DNA of 64,000 bases from Holdemania massiliensis (GTDB lineage: Bacteria; Bacillota_I; Bacilli_A; Erysipelotrichales; Erysipelotrichaceae). This document shows, one piece after another, positions 9,857 through 17,542 of the stretch. Made by a program: the position numbers and the translations under genes. The notes below the pieces were generated by a model, which was not told the DNA's origin, ran no database searches, and saw only the letters and a list, made by a program, of their open reading frames with translations. Within the stretch, counting starts at the first letter, position 1. Each line of letters begins with the position of its first letter. The stretch spans positions 2,480,001-2,544,000 of the forward strand of contig NZ_JAKNTK010000001.1 in NCBI RefSeq assembly GCF_022440805.1, in the 5' to 3' direction.

Positions 9857-10579
9857 TTATTGATTCAAATATGTGGATGACCATTCCAAAGCAGCCTGAC
9901 TTTGCGCCGTATCGATCAAACCAACAGCCTGCATTGCCTCCAAGACCTGTTGCTGACGCTGCAGTGCCAGCTCCTTACCGCTGCTTAGCTGATATCGGCT
10001 CGGTGACTGAGGTAAACCGGCCAATAAAGTGGCTTCCGCCAACGTTAGTTCCGCGGGTTCTTTATCAAAATAACCCCGGCTGGCCTGAGCGATGCCATAA
10101 TGTCCGTCACCATAATAAATCACATTCACATAAAAAGATAAAATTTCATCTTTACTGTAATTTGCTTCTAATTCATAAAGGAAGAATACCTCTGCAATCT
10201 TTCGTGTCAGAGAAGGTTTATGTGTAAAATACAAGTTTTTAGCCAGCTGCTGAGGTATCGTGCTTCCGCCTTCTCTGACCTCGCCCGTGATCAAGTTTGT
10301 TAACAAAGCACGCCCTAATGATATTACATCAACACCGTGTCGGGTATAAAAACGGCGGTCCTCAACGGCTACAACAGCGTTAACAAAATCGGGACTGATC
10401 TGATCCAGCGGTGTATAATCTTCCCGTTGTATTACTTCTTCAATCTTTTCTGCCAATGGGACTTCATCAATCGCTTCTTTATATCTCTGATAGCCTAAAA
10501 CCGTGAACCAGCCTGCGCCAATCATGATGATAAGCAGCAGTACCAGTACTAAACGTTTTACCCATTTCATCTTTATCAC
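9857..10579 (-). CDS. Monofunctional peptidoglycan glycosyltransferase (GT51)
   Basis: This enzyme polymerises lipid II into glycan strands outside the membrane. It has one N-terminal TM helix (about residues 8-30) and then a GT51 domain: catalytic Glu in 'VAVEDRRFYTRHGVD', 'GGSTIPQQLAKNLY', 'RKIAEVFFLYELE' and 'YVNVIYYGDGHYGIAQAS'. At 240 residues the protein ends after the glycosyltransferase domain and has no transpeptidase domain, so it is MtgA/SgtB-like and not a class A PBP. It stands alone between small genes. Two close in-frame ATGs exist at the N-terminus; the first is used here. Confidence 0.92.
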   Translation of the reverse strand: MIKMKWVKRLVLVLLLIIMIGAGWFTVLGYQRYKEAIDEVPLAEKIEEVIQREDYTPLDQISPDFVNAVVAVEDRRFYTRHGVDVISLGRALLTNLITGEVREGGSTIPQQLAKNLYFTHKPSLTRKIAEVFFLYELEANYSKDEILSFYVNVIYYGDGHYGIAQASRGYFDKEPAELTLAEATLLAGLPQSPSRYQLSSGKELALQRQQQVLEAMQAVGLIDTAQSQAALEWSSTYLNQ

Positions 10580-10661
10580 CTGGCTGCATTATATCATGAA
10601 CCCAAAGTTTAGAGCCTTACAGTTTAGTCATCTTATCGTCATCTTAAGCCCTTTTTTATAG

Positions 10662-10712
10662 AAAAAAAACTAATATATTGCGGATTAATCTCATCAACAT
10701 ATTAGTTTTTTC
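10662..10712 (-). terminator. Terminator downstream of the YneF-like gene
   Basis: On the minus strand AAAAACTAATAT / ATATTAGTTTTTTTT forms a stem with a long loop and ends in eight T residues, 22 bases past the stop codon at 10734. Confidence 0.75.
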
Positions 10713-10733
10713 TTAACCTCTTTTTCAGTAAGG

Positions 10734-10949
10734 CTACTGCCCCATGGACTTCATGATTGCCCGAATCTGAGCCTCCGACGGCTTCCGTCCCATCTGCAGG
10801 AACATGGCACGAATCATCTTCTCATTTACCGGAGGATGTTCCTTCAACTGCTTTTCAAAATAACGGCGAGTGAAGAAGAAACCTAATCCACCACCGATAA
10901 GCAATCCCAAAATCAGAAATACAATTGAACTCAAAAATTCGCTTCCCAT
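10734..10949 (-). CDS. YneF-like small membrane protein (UPF0154)
   Basis: A 71-residue protein with one N-terminal TM helix containing the Gly-rich run 'GLLIGGGLGFFFTRRYFEKQL', followed by 'NEKMIRAMFLQMGRKPSE' and 'AIMKSMG'. These match the UPF0154/YneF family, which is widespread in Firmicutes and of unknown function. Length and motif order are typical. Start ATG10949 follows AGGTGGTGTAAT. It is transcribed away from the 114-residue gene upstream on the same strand and ends at its own terminator. Confidence 0.9.
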   Translation of the reverse strand: MGSEFLSSIVFLILGLLIGGGLGFFFTRRYFEKQLKEHPPVNEKMIRAMFLQMGRKPSEAQIRAIMKSMGQ

Positions 10950-11006
10950 TATTACACCACCTATCTCTGTGATTATCGTTCTTATTGTATCGTTTTTCAG
11001 TCTATT

Positions 11007-11351
11007 TTACAAGTCTATTTCCGTGAGAACCAATGTACCTTGCAGCTGTTTGAGCTCATAGAGAAACGGATATTCGTTCCTGTCGGATAAAACTAAATGC
11101 CACTGTGATCTCTTTAACGTACTTGTTCTTTTGGTAAGCGGATTATAATAAGTGATTTTATCCGGCACTAAAAACAGATCCTCGCGATTTTGAAAACGTG
11201 TCCTCAACTGCTGAAAAAGAAATTCTGGTTGGATTAAAATTGCATCGAGCTGATTGTTATATTCTTCTCGATCTTCCATCCATTCAAGTACCGGTGTACT
11301 GTTTCTCATAACGGAGATGAATTCATCCCGAATCATATACCCTTTTAACAT
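11007..11351 (-). CDS. Conserved-looking hypothetical protein
   Basis: A 114-residue soluble protein with no signal peptide or TM segment. It is rich in Arg, Gln, Leu and Tyr and has a segment 'DKITYYNPLTKRTSTLKRSQW'. No family recognised. The start ATG11351 is preceded by AAAAGGGTGAGAAG, a reasonable ribosome-binding site. It lies 57 bases upstream of the YneF-like gene on the same strand. A terminator upstream at 11399-11446 separates it from the small peptide gene, so its promoter must be within roughly 50 bases or it depends on readthrough. Confidence 0.65.
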   Translation of the reverse strand: MLKGYMIRDEFISVMRNSTPVLEWMEDREEYNNQLDAILIQPEFLFQQLRTRFQNREDLFLVPDKITYYNPLTKRTSTLKRSQWHLVLSDRNEYPFLYELKQLQGTLVLTEIDL

Positions 11352-11677
11352 CTTCTCACCCTTTTCAGTATATCAAATTCGCATTCTGTTTTTTTGTCGA
11401 AAAAAAACGATGATGAACCAGACTCCCTATCTGATTCACCATCGTTACTTGTGATCGCTTTTGCACCTAATTAATAGACGATCACTCACCAATTTTTATC
11501 ATTTTTCTACAAGCAAGACGTCAAATAAATATCGATTATGTTTTTATTCTCACTGTAGCGGTCCGGTTTATCATGCTTTTGTAATTTAGATCATTTACTT
11601 GTTTCGCTCTCTCGTTTTCCCGTATAATGCATCACCCATTACGCTGACATAACAAACACTGTTGTTGATTTTTTAAT
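11352..11677. other. Intergenic stretch between the hypothetical gene and the peptide gene
   Basis: No gene is supported here. It contains the minus-strand terminator (11399-11446) and, on the plus strand, a promoter-like pair TTGTTT (11599-11604), 18 bases, TATAAT (11623-11628) directed at the antisense strand of the peptide gene. Confidence 0.6.
11399..11446 (-). terminator. Strong terminator downstream of the secreted-peptide gene
   Basis: On the minus strand AACGATGGTGAATCAGA pairs with TCTGGTTCATCATCGTT around a 7-nt loop and runs into eight T residues. It lies about 230 bases beyond the peptide stop codon and before the 114-residue gene. Confidence 0.85.
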
Positions 11678-11839
11678 TTAAGTCCACATGCAATCTGGCG
11701 ACGAGCATCCCATTGGTTCGATGCATAATTCAGGATGTTCTACAGAACAACCCTCTGGATCTGTCCCCTCAGCATTAATTGGCATACACAATGCCATTAA
11801 TGCACCTAGTGCTAATAGACTTACTATTACTTTTTTCAT
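11678..11839 (-). CDS. Small secreted Cys-containing peptide precursor (53 residues), candidate signalling peptide
   Basis: A short gene with every expression signal in place. It starts at ATG11839 with AAAGGAGG 4 bases upstream and ends with TAA at 11678. The product opens with a Sec-type signal peptide (MKKVIVSLLALGALMA), with an AxA-like site near 'PINAEG' at residues 20-25. The mature part of about 29 residues is acidic and has four Cys residues (31, 39, 45, 50), ending in 'CMWT'. No lipobox: the residue before Cys18 is Leu. It lies 104 bases downstream of an HTH/TPR regulator on the same strand, as papR does behind plcR. It could instead be a bacteriocin-like or disulfide-bonded peptide. 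Confidence 0.75.
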   Translation of the reverse strand: MKKVIVSLLALGALMALCMPINAEGTDPEGCSVEHPELCIEPMGCSSPDCMWT

Positions 11840-11874
11840 GGTTCCTCCTTTCAACGTATATAATTATGCCATAT

Positions 11875-11903
11875 ATTTTACAAAAGCTTATTTTTTGATA
11901 CAA
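11875..11903 (-). promoter_or_regulatory. Promoter of the secreted-peptide gene
   Basis: On the minus strand TTGTAT (11903-11898), a 17-base spacer and TAAAAT (11880-11875), 36 bases before the start codon. The peptide can therefore be transcribed independently of the regulator upstream. The short palindromes TTGATCAA and ATAATTAT lie close by and could be operator half-sites. Confidence 0.7.
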
Positions 11904-11943
11904 TTCCAGCTTATACGCTTTTGATCAACAAAATAATTACAAT

Positions 11944-13254
11944 TCAATCAATTTTATGCGAAGTAAAATCATTAAAATATATTAAGTCTTTATAACATTT
12001 AGTAATTTTAACTAAATTATTCAGTTCATATTCAAAATAACGTATTAAATTATCTGATCGAAACTCATATGTCAAAATTTTATGTATATCTCGCATTATA
12101 AAATTCTCAATTTCTTTTTCTGATCGCTTATAAATCTTCATTTGGAAATATTCGAAAAATACCGAACAGACAGTGTTTCTATTACTATTATTAAACTTTA
12201 TATTTTTAAATATATCGTCTAGCTCATCAGTTTCTAGTTCCTCAGTACAATGAAGTATATATAAGATATGTAAAGTGAAATCCTGATTAAAAGTCAAATA
12301 TTTTCTATAGTATTTTAAAGCTGTTTTATAATCTTTATCAAAATAATAATGGAAACCGATATTAAAGTAATTCTTCACTAACTTTTTTTGAGCTAATTTC
12401 CCCTTGCATTTTTCCAAAGCTTCAATAGATAAATCAAAGTATAGTTTAACATTATCTTTGTTTCCAGTATGTAAAGCTAAAGCTTTTGTAAAATATAGAG
12501 AACCTAAATGAAAATAAGAATTATTTATTGAGTAATGTTCCAATGCTTGATCTGTGATTTTCAAAGCACTAATCCATCTTTCTTTGTACATAAGCCATGT
12601 AGCCATATATAAAGCAGATATATTACTATTCATAAATTTTTCCTTTAAAATTTCATATACATTATTTGCTTTATATATTTTATTTTCTAAATAATAGTAA
12701 ATATAAAACAAAATATTTAGCAATAGTTCTGAGATTTTTTCGTTAGAAATGAAATATAATTCCATCATAAAATCAGCAGACTGGATATCCGGGCACTCTG
12801 CATCAACGTAATAATTGATAATAGTTTTTAACAACATATAAACATCATGATAATAAAAATAATCTTTAGCTTTATAAAAAAGATCTTCTACTTCTTGATC
12901 TATCCCTTTTATTCTGTCTACATCATACATTTCCACAGCATCGAATAATTCCTCACTGATCCGCTCAACATTGGACATGATTCCTGGAAAATCATCAACC
13001 TGAAAACCTAATTTCTGAATAAAGAAGATATACAGATCATCATCTTTTATACTTTGTCCACGTTCTAAACGATTTAATGTAGCTCGTGAACAAACAGGGG
13101 CGCCTTCAATGATCTCATAAAAAGGATGTTCCTTCGTCGCCAAAATAAACTCATTACAGCTGAACTGCTTATCCTTCGATCTCTGATGCAGCCGTTCACG
13201 ATATATTTTAATCAGACGACCACTGTTTTCTCGCATTTTATCATTCGCAAACAT
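11944..13254 (-). CDS. HTH/TPR transcriptional regulator, RNPP/Rgg-like
   Basis: A 436-residue probable peptide-responsive regulator. An XRE-type helix-turn-helix occupies the N-terminus (recognition segment 'CSRATLNRLERGQS', about residues 55-70). The remainder is all-helical with Tyr/Lys-rich repeats such as 'ALKYYRKYLTFNQDF' and 'YFHLGSLYFTKALALHTG', which look like TPR units. That architecture is shared by Rgg, PlcR, PrgX and NprR proteins, which bind small secreted peptides. Start ATG13254 follows AAAGGGGG; TTCATT, 16 bases and TATAAC form a plausible promoter. The gene is strikingly AT-rich against its neighbours, suggesting acquisition. A small secreted peptide is encoded just downstream. 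The exact subfamily is uncertain. Confidence 0.75.
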   Translation of the reverse strand: MFANDKMRENSGRLIKIYRERLHQRSKDKQFSCNEFILATKEHPFYEIIEGAPVCSRATLNRLERGQSIKDDDLYIFFIQKLGFQVDDFPGIMSNVERISEELFDAVEMYDVDRIKGIDQEVEDLFYKAKDYFYYHDVYMLLKTIINYYVDAECPDIQSADFMMELYFISNEKISELLLNILFYIYYYLENKIYKANNVYEILKEKFMNSNISALYMATWLMYKERWISALKITDQALEHYSINNSYFHLGSLYFTKALALHTGNKDNVKLYFDLSIEALEKCKGKLAQKKLVKNYFNIGFHYYFDKDYKTALKYYRKYLTFNQDFTLHILYILHCTEELETDELDDIFKNIKFNNSNRNTVCSVFFEYFQMKIYKRSEKEIENFIMRDIHKILTYEFRSDNLIRYFEYELNNLVKITKCYKDLIYFNDFTSHKID

Positions 13255-13380
13255 TTTTATCCCCCTTTACAAATTCCGGTTATATTCTATCACAGAAAAT
13301 AATGAACATTGGTAATATTTGGGAATTCTATCAATCAAATCATATCATAATTTTATGAATACAGAACGATTTGTAATCAT

Positions 13381-13432
13381 TTTCGAAGTGAAATAAGCAA
13401 ACTTGCCAAAACTTTGTTCTTTCGCTTCGAAA
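13381..13432 (+). promoter_or_regulatory. Inverted repeat upstream of sigK
   Basis: TTTCGAAGTGAAA (13381-13393) and TTTCGCTTCGAAA (13420-13432) pair with a single G-T type mismatch around a 26-base loop, followed by a short T-rich run. It may be a leader hairpin or an operator; role unknown. Confidence 0.4.
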
Positions 13433-13508
13433 TTCCTTTTTTACAGAAAAAAATGCAGATTTCGACTAAATTCTTGTTGGACATCATACGCTGAAGAAGG
13501 TGATAACA

Positions 13509-14213
13509 ATGTGGACACAACTATTTCAAATGCTACAAGTTTTCTTCAGCTGCTTTATCGGATCTATCCGTACAACCTCCTTTCCCCAGCCCTTATCCGC
13601 CGAAGAGGAACAGGATGCTCTGCAGAGAATGGCGAAAGGAGATGTGGAAGCCCGCGCGGATCTGATTGAACACAATCTTCGCTTGGTTGCGCATATCGTA
13701 AAGAAGTTCGATATTCGTCGTGAACAAACTGAAGATCTCATCAGTATTGGCACAATTGGTTTGATTAAAGGCATTGATACCTTTAAGGTCGATAAGGGTC
13801 ATAAGTTGGCGACGTATGTTTCACGCTGCATTGAGAATGAAATTTTGATGCATCTGCGCAACAACAAGCATGCCTTCCAGACGCGTTCTCTGGATGATGC
13901 GATCGGCCAGGATAAGGATGGCAGTGAACTGACACTCATTGACGTCATTCCGGCTTCTGATGAGCCAGATCCCATCGACAAGCTGATGCTGGAAGAAAAC
14001 AAACGCAAACTGGCCCAGTTTATGAACTTGTTGGATGATCGGGAATACAGCATCATTGTTCGGCGTTATGGCTTGGAAGGTCATCAGGAAATGACGCAGC
14101 GGGATATTGCCCGTCAGGAACATATCTCACGATCTTATGTGTCACGAATTGAGAAGCGAGCTTTCATGAAACTTCTGCGGGCGTTTATGAAAGAGAATCA
14201 GGAAAAGAAGTAG
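13509..14213 (+). CDS. sigK: RNA polymerase sporulation sigma factor SigK (pro-form)
   Basis: A sigma-70 family factor of 234 residues. The segments 'SFPQPLS', 'MAKGDVEARADLIEHNLRL', 'EDLISIGTIGLIKGI', 'LATYVSRCIENEILMHLR' and 'ISRSYVSRIEKRA' follow the SigK pattern through regions 2 and 4. About 27 hydrophobic/amphipathic residues (MWTQLFQMLQVFFSCFIG onward) precede 'FPQPLS', matching the pro-sequence that in Bacillus is removed by SpoIVFB. The start at ATG13509 is chosen over GTG13500 because AAGAAGG ends 8 bases before it. The gene is uninterrupted, with no skin-type element. In spore formers SigK drives late mother-cell genes; its presence here argues for sporulation ability, or a relic of it. 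Confidence 0.9.
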   Translation: MWTQLFQMLQVFFSCFIGSIRTTSFPQPLSAEEEQDALQRMAKGDVEARADLIEHNLRLVAHIVKKFDIRREQTEDLISIGTIGLIKGIDTFKVDKGHKLATYVSRCIENEILMHLRNNKHAFQTRSLDDAIGQDKDGSELTLIDVIPASDEPDPIDKLMLEENKRKLAQFMNLLDDREYSIIVRRYGLEGHQEMTQRDIARQEHISRSYVSRIEKRAFMKLLRAFMKENQEKK

Positions 14214-14266
14214 CCATTTGTTTTGAAAACCTTTATAATCATCTTGAGAGATTCGAGGTGGATAAA

Positions 14267-14923
14267 ATGAGTATAGAATGTGTTATTTTTGATTGTGACG
14301 GCCTGATGTTTGATACAGAAAAGGTGGCCAATGAAAACTGGCGGGAAATCGCCGGACAATATGGCATTACACTGGATGATGAATTTTTCTATCAGATCAT
14401 CGGCTGCGGACACAAATTATTCTTAAAAGCGATGGAGAGTCATCAAGATCTAAAACCGCATCTTCCGGAAATCAGTGAGGGCCGGTTAAAGAAGATCTTT
14501 GGCATGTGCGAAAACAAAGGCAGCCTGAATAAAAAAGGACTGACTGAATTATTAGATTATTTGGACGAAAGCGGAATTAAAAAATGTGTTGCTTCTTCCA
14601 GCCATCGGGAATATGTGGATACCCTGTTGGGAAGCATTGGCAAGCCTTATCAGTTTGACAGTGTTGTCTGCGGTGATGAAGTGACGCAGGGCAAGCCGGA
14701 TCCGGAAATTTTTCTGACAGCTGCGCGCAAAGCCGGAATTGAACCGGAAAAGTGCGTTGTTCTGGAAGATTCCAAATTTGGGATCATCGCAGCGAAGCGG
14801 GCAGGGATGAAAAGCGTCTGGATCTATGATTTTGTTAAACCGGATGAAGAAATGAAAGAAGCGATTCAGGAAAGCCGCAATGATCTGCTTGAAGTCATTG
14901 ATTATTTGAAGGAGCAGGCGTAA
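14267..14923 (+). CDS. HAD-superfamily phosphatase, beta-phosphoglucomutase-like
   Basis: A soluble 218-residue hydrolase of the HAD superfamily. Motif I is 'IFDCDGLMFDTE' (nucleophile and acid/base Asp), followed by a helical cap (about residues 15-85), motif II in 'CVASSSHREYVD', the motif III Lys in 'GKPDPEIF' and motif IV 'VLEDSKFGIIAAKRAGM'. The pattern matches the PGMB/YvdM/PhoE-type group acting on small phosphosugars; the substrate cannot be read from sequence. The start at ATG14267 is favoured over GTG14258 by GAGGTG 6 bases upstream. Its stop overlaps the next start (TAATG), so it is probably co-translated with the NagZ-like lipoprotein. Confidence 0.88.
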   Translation: MSIECVIFDCDGLMFDTEKVANENWREIAGQYGITLDDEFFYQIIGCGHKLFLKAMESHQDLKPHLPEISEGRLKKIFGMCENKGSLNKKGLTELLDYLDESGIKKCVASSSHREYVDTLLGSIGKPYQFDSVVCGDEVTQGKPDPEIFLTAARKAGIEPEKCVVLEDSKFGIIAAKRAGMKSVWIYDFVKPDEEMKEAIQESRNDLLEVIDYLKEQA

Positions 14924-16692
14924 TGCGCTGTTCCTCAGCTTCTTCTTCATCTTTCAGCGGCCGTCGGTGGTCGGCGATGATCTTATCGCTGTTCATGCTT
15001 GTCGGCTGCAGTACCCCCACCCCTGCCCCTACACCCGAAGCTGCATCTACTCCGGCGCCCTCTTCGGATTCCATGCCGGATAAAATGAGCGAGCAGCAGT
15101 TGAAGGATCTCGTTGCCAAGATGGACGTTCAGGAAAAAGTCGGTCAGCTGGTCATCGTTTCTTTCGAAACGACAGAAGTCGATACCAAAACTGAAGCCTG
15201 GCTGCGCACGAATAAAATTGGCAATGTCATCGTCTACGCCAAAAATATCGAAAATGCCGAGCAGGCTACCAATTTAACCGGACAGCTTCAGAAAACGATC
15301 CGCAATGCAACCCAGATCCCAGCGTTTATCGGGATTGATCAGGAAGGCGGAATGGTGAACCGCGTCCGGGAAGGTGTGACCATTTTTCCTTCCCCGATGG
15401 CAATTGCGGCCGGACGGCATGAGAATTTATATTCCCTAGCCTGGTCCATGGCCGATGAACTCTCCGGCATGGGCTTCAATATGAATTTCGCGCCGGTGCT
15501 GGATGTCAACAGCAACCCGGATAATCCGGTCATTCATCTGCGGGCTTATGGAGATGATCCGCAGGCTGCAGCCAACTTTGCCTCAATCTGGATTAAAGGG
15601 CTGCAGGAAGGCGGAATGGTCAGCGTTGCGAAGCATTTCCCAGGCCACGGTGATACCAGTGAAGATTCACATTTTGCTTTGCCGAAGGTCAACAAAACGC
15701 TGGATGAACTGAAAGCCATGGAACTGATTCCATTTGAAGCTGCGATTCACAGCGGTGTCAGCGCGATTATGACTTCGCATATTCTGTTTCCTAAAATTGA
15801 AAAGGAAAAAATTCCTGCGACCTTATCCAAAACAATCGTCACGGATTTGTTGAAAGATGAACTGGGCTATAATGGAATTGTCATCAGCGACAGTCTGCAG
15901 ATGGACGCCATCCAGGCGCATTATGGGATGGCAGAAGCTGCTGTGAAAGCCATTCAAGCGGGCGTGGACATGTTGATCCTGGGTGATGGCAAAGTCCTGC
16001 AGCCGGACAGCGAAGACGTTCAGACACCGGTAATCGAAGCTCTGATTGAAGCTGTCGGCCAGGGAACGATTACAGCTGAGCGGTTGGATGATGCCGTGCT
16101 TTCGATTCTGCGAATTAAGAATGACTATGGTTTGTTTATTGATCAGGGTGAACAGAATCATGCGCCTTATGATATTGATCTTAATGCCCATCAGGTGCTT
16201 GTACAGGAAACCTCAGATCAAAGTATGACCTTGATTCGGGATGATGTTTCAGCGCTGCCGCTGCCTACAGACAGTACTTTGTTTGTTTCCTTCCCCTGCG
16301 TCTATCCTTTAGCGTTCGATAAAAAAAGCTTCGGTGAAGTCGCTGCCGATTCCTTGTTTGGCAAAGCTGTCAATGTTCATCAAGATCCAACGCAGTCAGA
16401 AATTGAGGATATTCTGCAGAAGGCAAGTGGTTACGATACGATTGTTCTGTTAGTTTACAACATGGCGGATTCCCCCAACCAGCTGAATCTGTTGACTCAG
16501 CTGCTGGAAACCGAAAAACCGATCGTTGTGATCTGTGCCGGAAGTCCGTATGATCTGCAGTATCTTGAAGACGCGCCGACGGTCTTATGTACCTATGGCT
16601 ATACCCCATCGGCCGTGCTTTCAGCGATCTCCGTTTTAAATGGAACCTTGCTTCCGGAAGGAAAGCTGCCGGTCGAAATTCCGGAAAAATAA
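14923..16692 (+). CDS. nagZ: Beta-N-acetylhexosaminidase lipoprotein, glycoside hydrolase family 3 (NagZ-like)
   Basis: A 589-residue surface glycosidase that should remove terminal N-acetylglucosamine from muropeptides or other glycans. The N-terminus carries a hydrophobic segment and lipobox LVGC (about residues 26-29), then a Pro/Thr/Ala linker. The GH3 barrel has 'GIDQEGGMVNR', the NagZ His/Asp dyad loop 'KHFPGHGDTSEDSH' and the nucleophile Asp in 'VISDSLQMDAI'. A C-terminal alpha/beta domain (about residues 420-589) is present, as in Bacillus NagZ-type enzymes. Start ATG14923 overlaps the HAD stop and has AGGAG 8 bases upstream. It ends at a large hairpin terminator. Confidence 0.9.
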   Translation: MRCSSASSSSFSGRRWSAMILSLFMLVGCSTPTPAPTPEAASTPAPSSDSMPDKMSEQQLKDLVAKMDVQEKVGQLVIVSFETTEVDTKTEAWLRTNKIGNVIVYAKNIENAEQATNLTGQLQKTIRNATQIPAFIGIDQEGGMVNRVREGVTIFPSPMAIAAGRHENLYSLAWSMADELSGMGFNMNFAPVLDVNSNPDNPVIHLRAYGDDPQAAANFASIWIKGLQEGGMVSVAKHFPGHGDTSEDSHFALPKVNKTLDELKAMELIPFEAAIHSGVSAIMTSHILFPKIEKEKIPATLSKTIVTDLLKDELGYNGIVISDSLQMDAIQAHYGMAEAAVKAIQAGVDMLILGDGKVLQPDSEDVQTPVIEALIEAVGQGTITAERLDDAVLSILRIKNDYGLFIDQGEQNHAPYDIDLNAHQVLVQETSDQSMTLIRDDVSALPLPTDSTLFVSFPCVYPLAFDKKSFGEVAADSLFGKAVNVHQDPTQSEIEDILQKASGYDTIVLLVYNMADSPNQLNLLTQLLETEKPIVVICAGSPYDLQYLEDAPTVLCTYGYTPSAVLSAISVLNGTLLPEGKLPVEIPEK

Positions 16693-16695
16693 AAT

Positions 16696-16790
16696 AAAAA
16701 GCTGATGATTCAGACTTACGATAAACGATTTCCATATGGAAATTGAATACTCAGTAAGGGTTATCGAATCACTCAGCTTTTTCTTTTTCT
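16696..16790 (+). terminator. Large structured terminator after the NagZ-like gene
   Basis: AAAAAGCTGATGATTC (16696-16711) pairs with GAATCACTCAGCTTTTT (16766-16782), followed by a T-rich run. The 55-base interior has its own palindrome TTTCCATATGGAAA and pairs CGATAA/TTATCG and CTTAC/GTAAG that cannot all form together. Confidence 0.65.
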
Positions 16791-16873
16791 GACATTCTGA
16801 AATACCTGACCTGCTCTGTTCAGGCAGGAACGTTGTTTCCTTAACAAGAAAGCAGGTTAATTTTAAAGCCAAA

Positions 16874-16899
16874 GTAAAAGAGCCGAAATGGCTCTTTGT
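16874..16899 (-). terminator. Terminator of the pyrimidine operon
   Basis: Stem AAAGAGCC / GGCTCTTT with a 5-6 nt loop and T-rich flank on the minus strand, immediately after the pyrE stop codon. Confidence 0.75.
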
Positions 16900-16900
16900 T

Positions 16901-17539
16901 TTATAAGCTCATCCAGCTGGAATCGGACGGATTGGCGCGGAACGCCTGAAGCTTTTTAACATCATCCGCGCTGATATAGCCGGTTTCCACGGCAACTTCG
17001 ATCAGGGCGTCATAATTGGAAGCTGAAACGTTCTTGACCTGAGCGGCTGCCAGACGATCGATTCCCTTCTGCAGGCCATACGTGAAGATCGAAGCAATGC
17101 CTAAGACCTCCGCGCCGGCCTCCCGCAGCACGTTGACAACGTCGATGCAGCTGCCGCCGGTTGAAATCAGATCTTCAACGACAACAACTTTCGTTCCCGG
17201 TTCGCAGCGGCCCTCAATCTGATTGGTCCGGCCATGATCTTTGGCGCTGGAACGGACATAGCCCATCGGCAGGTTCAGGATCTGAGCTACCAAGGCGGCA
17301 TGCGCAATGCCAGCGGTGCTGGTGCCCATGACGGCTTCACATTCCGGGTAATGAGTTTTGATGATCTCGGCGATGGCATGCTCCACATCATCGCGAACCT
17401 CAGGATAAGACAGGGTCAGACGATTGTCGCAGTAGATCGGCGCTTTGATGCCGCTAGCCCAGGTAAACGGGTCATTCGGCTTCAAGAAAACCGCTTTGAT
17501 ATCCAGTAAGTGCTTAGCAATGTTTTTTTCTGTGTTCAT
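16901..17539 (-). CDS. pyrE: Orotate phosphoribosyltransferase
   Basis: PyrE converts orotate and PRPP to OMP, step five of pyrimidine synthesis. The PRPP-binding loop 'VVVVEDLISTGGSC' and the N-terminal 'FTWASGIKAPIYCDNR' are diagnostic. Length 212 residues, normal. It is the last gene of the pyr operon, three bases after pyrF, with AAGGGAG in the pyrF C-terminal codons serving as ribosome-binding site. The operon terminator follows at once. Confidence 0.97.
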   Translation of the reverse strand: MNTEKNIAKHLLDIKAVFLKPNDPFTWASGIKAPIYCDNRLTLSYPEVRDDVEHAIAEIIKTHYPECEAVMGTSTAGIAHAALVAQILNLPMGYVRSSAKDHGRTNQIEGRCEPGTKVVVVEDLISTGGSCIDVVNVLREAGAEVLGIASIFTYGLQKGIDRLAAAQVKNVSASNYDALIEVAVETGYISADDVKKLQAFRANPSDSSWMSL

Positions 17540-17542
17540 GAT

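Noticed and set aside
11688..11924. 78-codon frame on the plus strand over the peptide gene
   Set aside because: It is antisense to the 53-residue peptide gene, has no ribosome-binding site, and its sequence is explained by the better-supported minus-strand gene.
13400..13508. SigE-type promoter before sigK
   Set aside because: A CATACG-like -10 exists near 13484 but the spacing to any -35 is wrong and the start point would fall in the ribosome-binding site.
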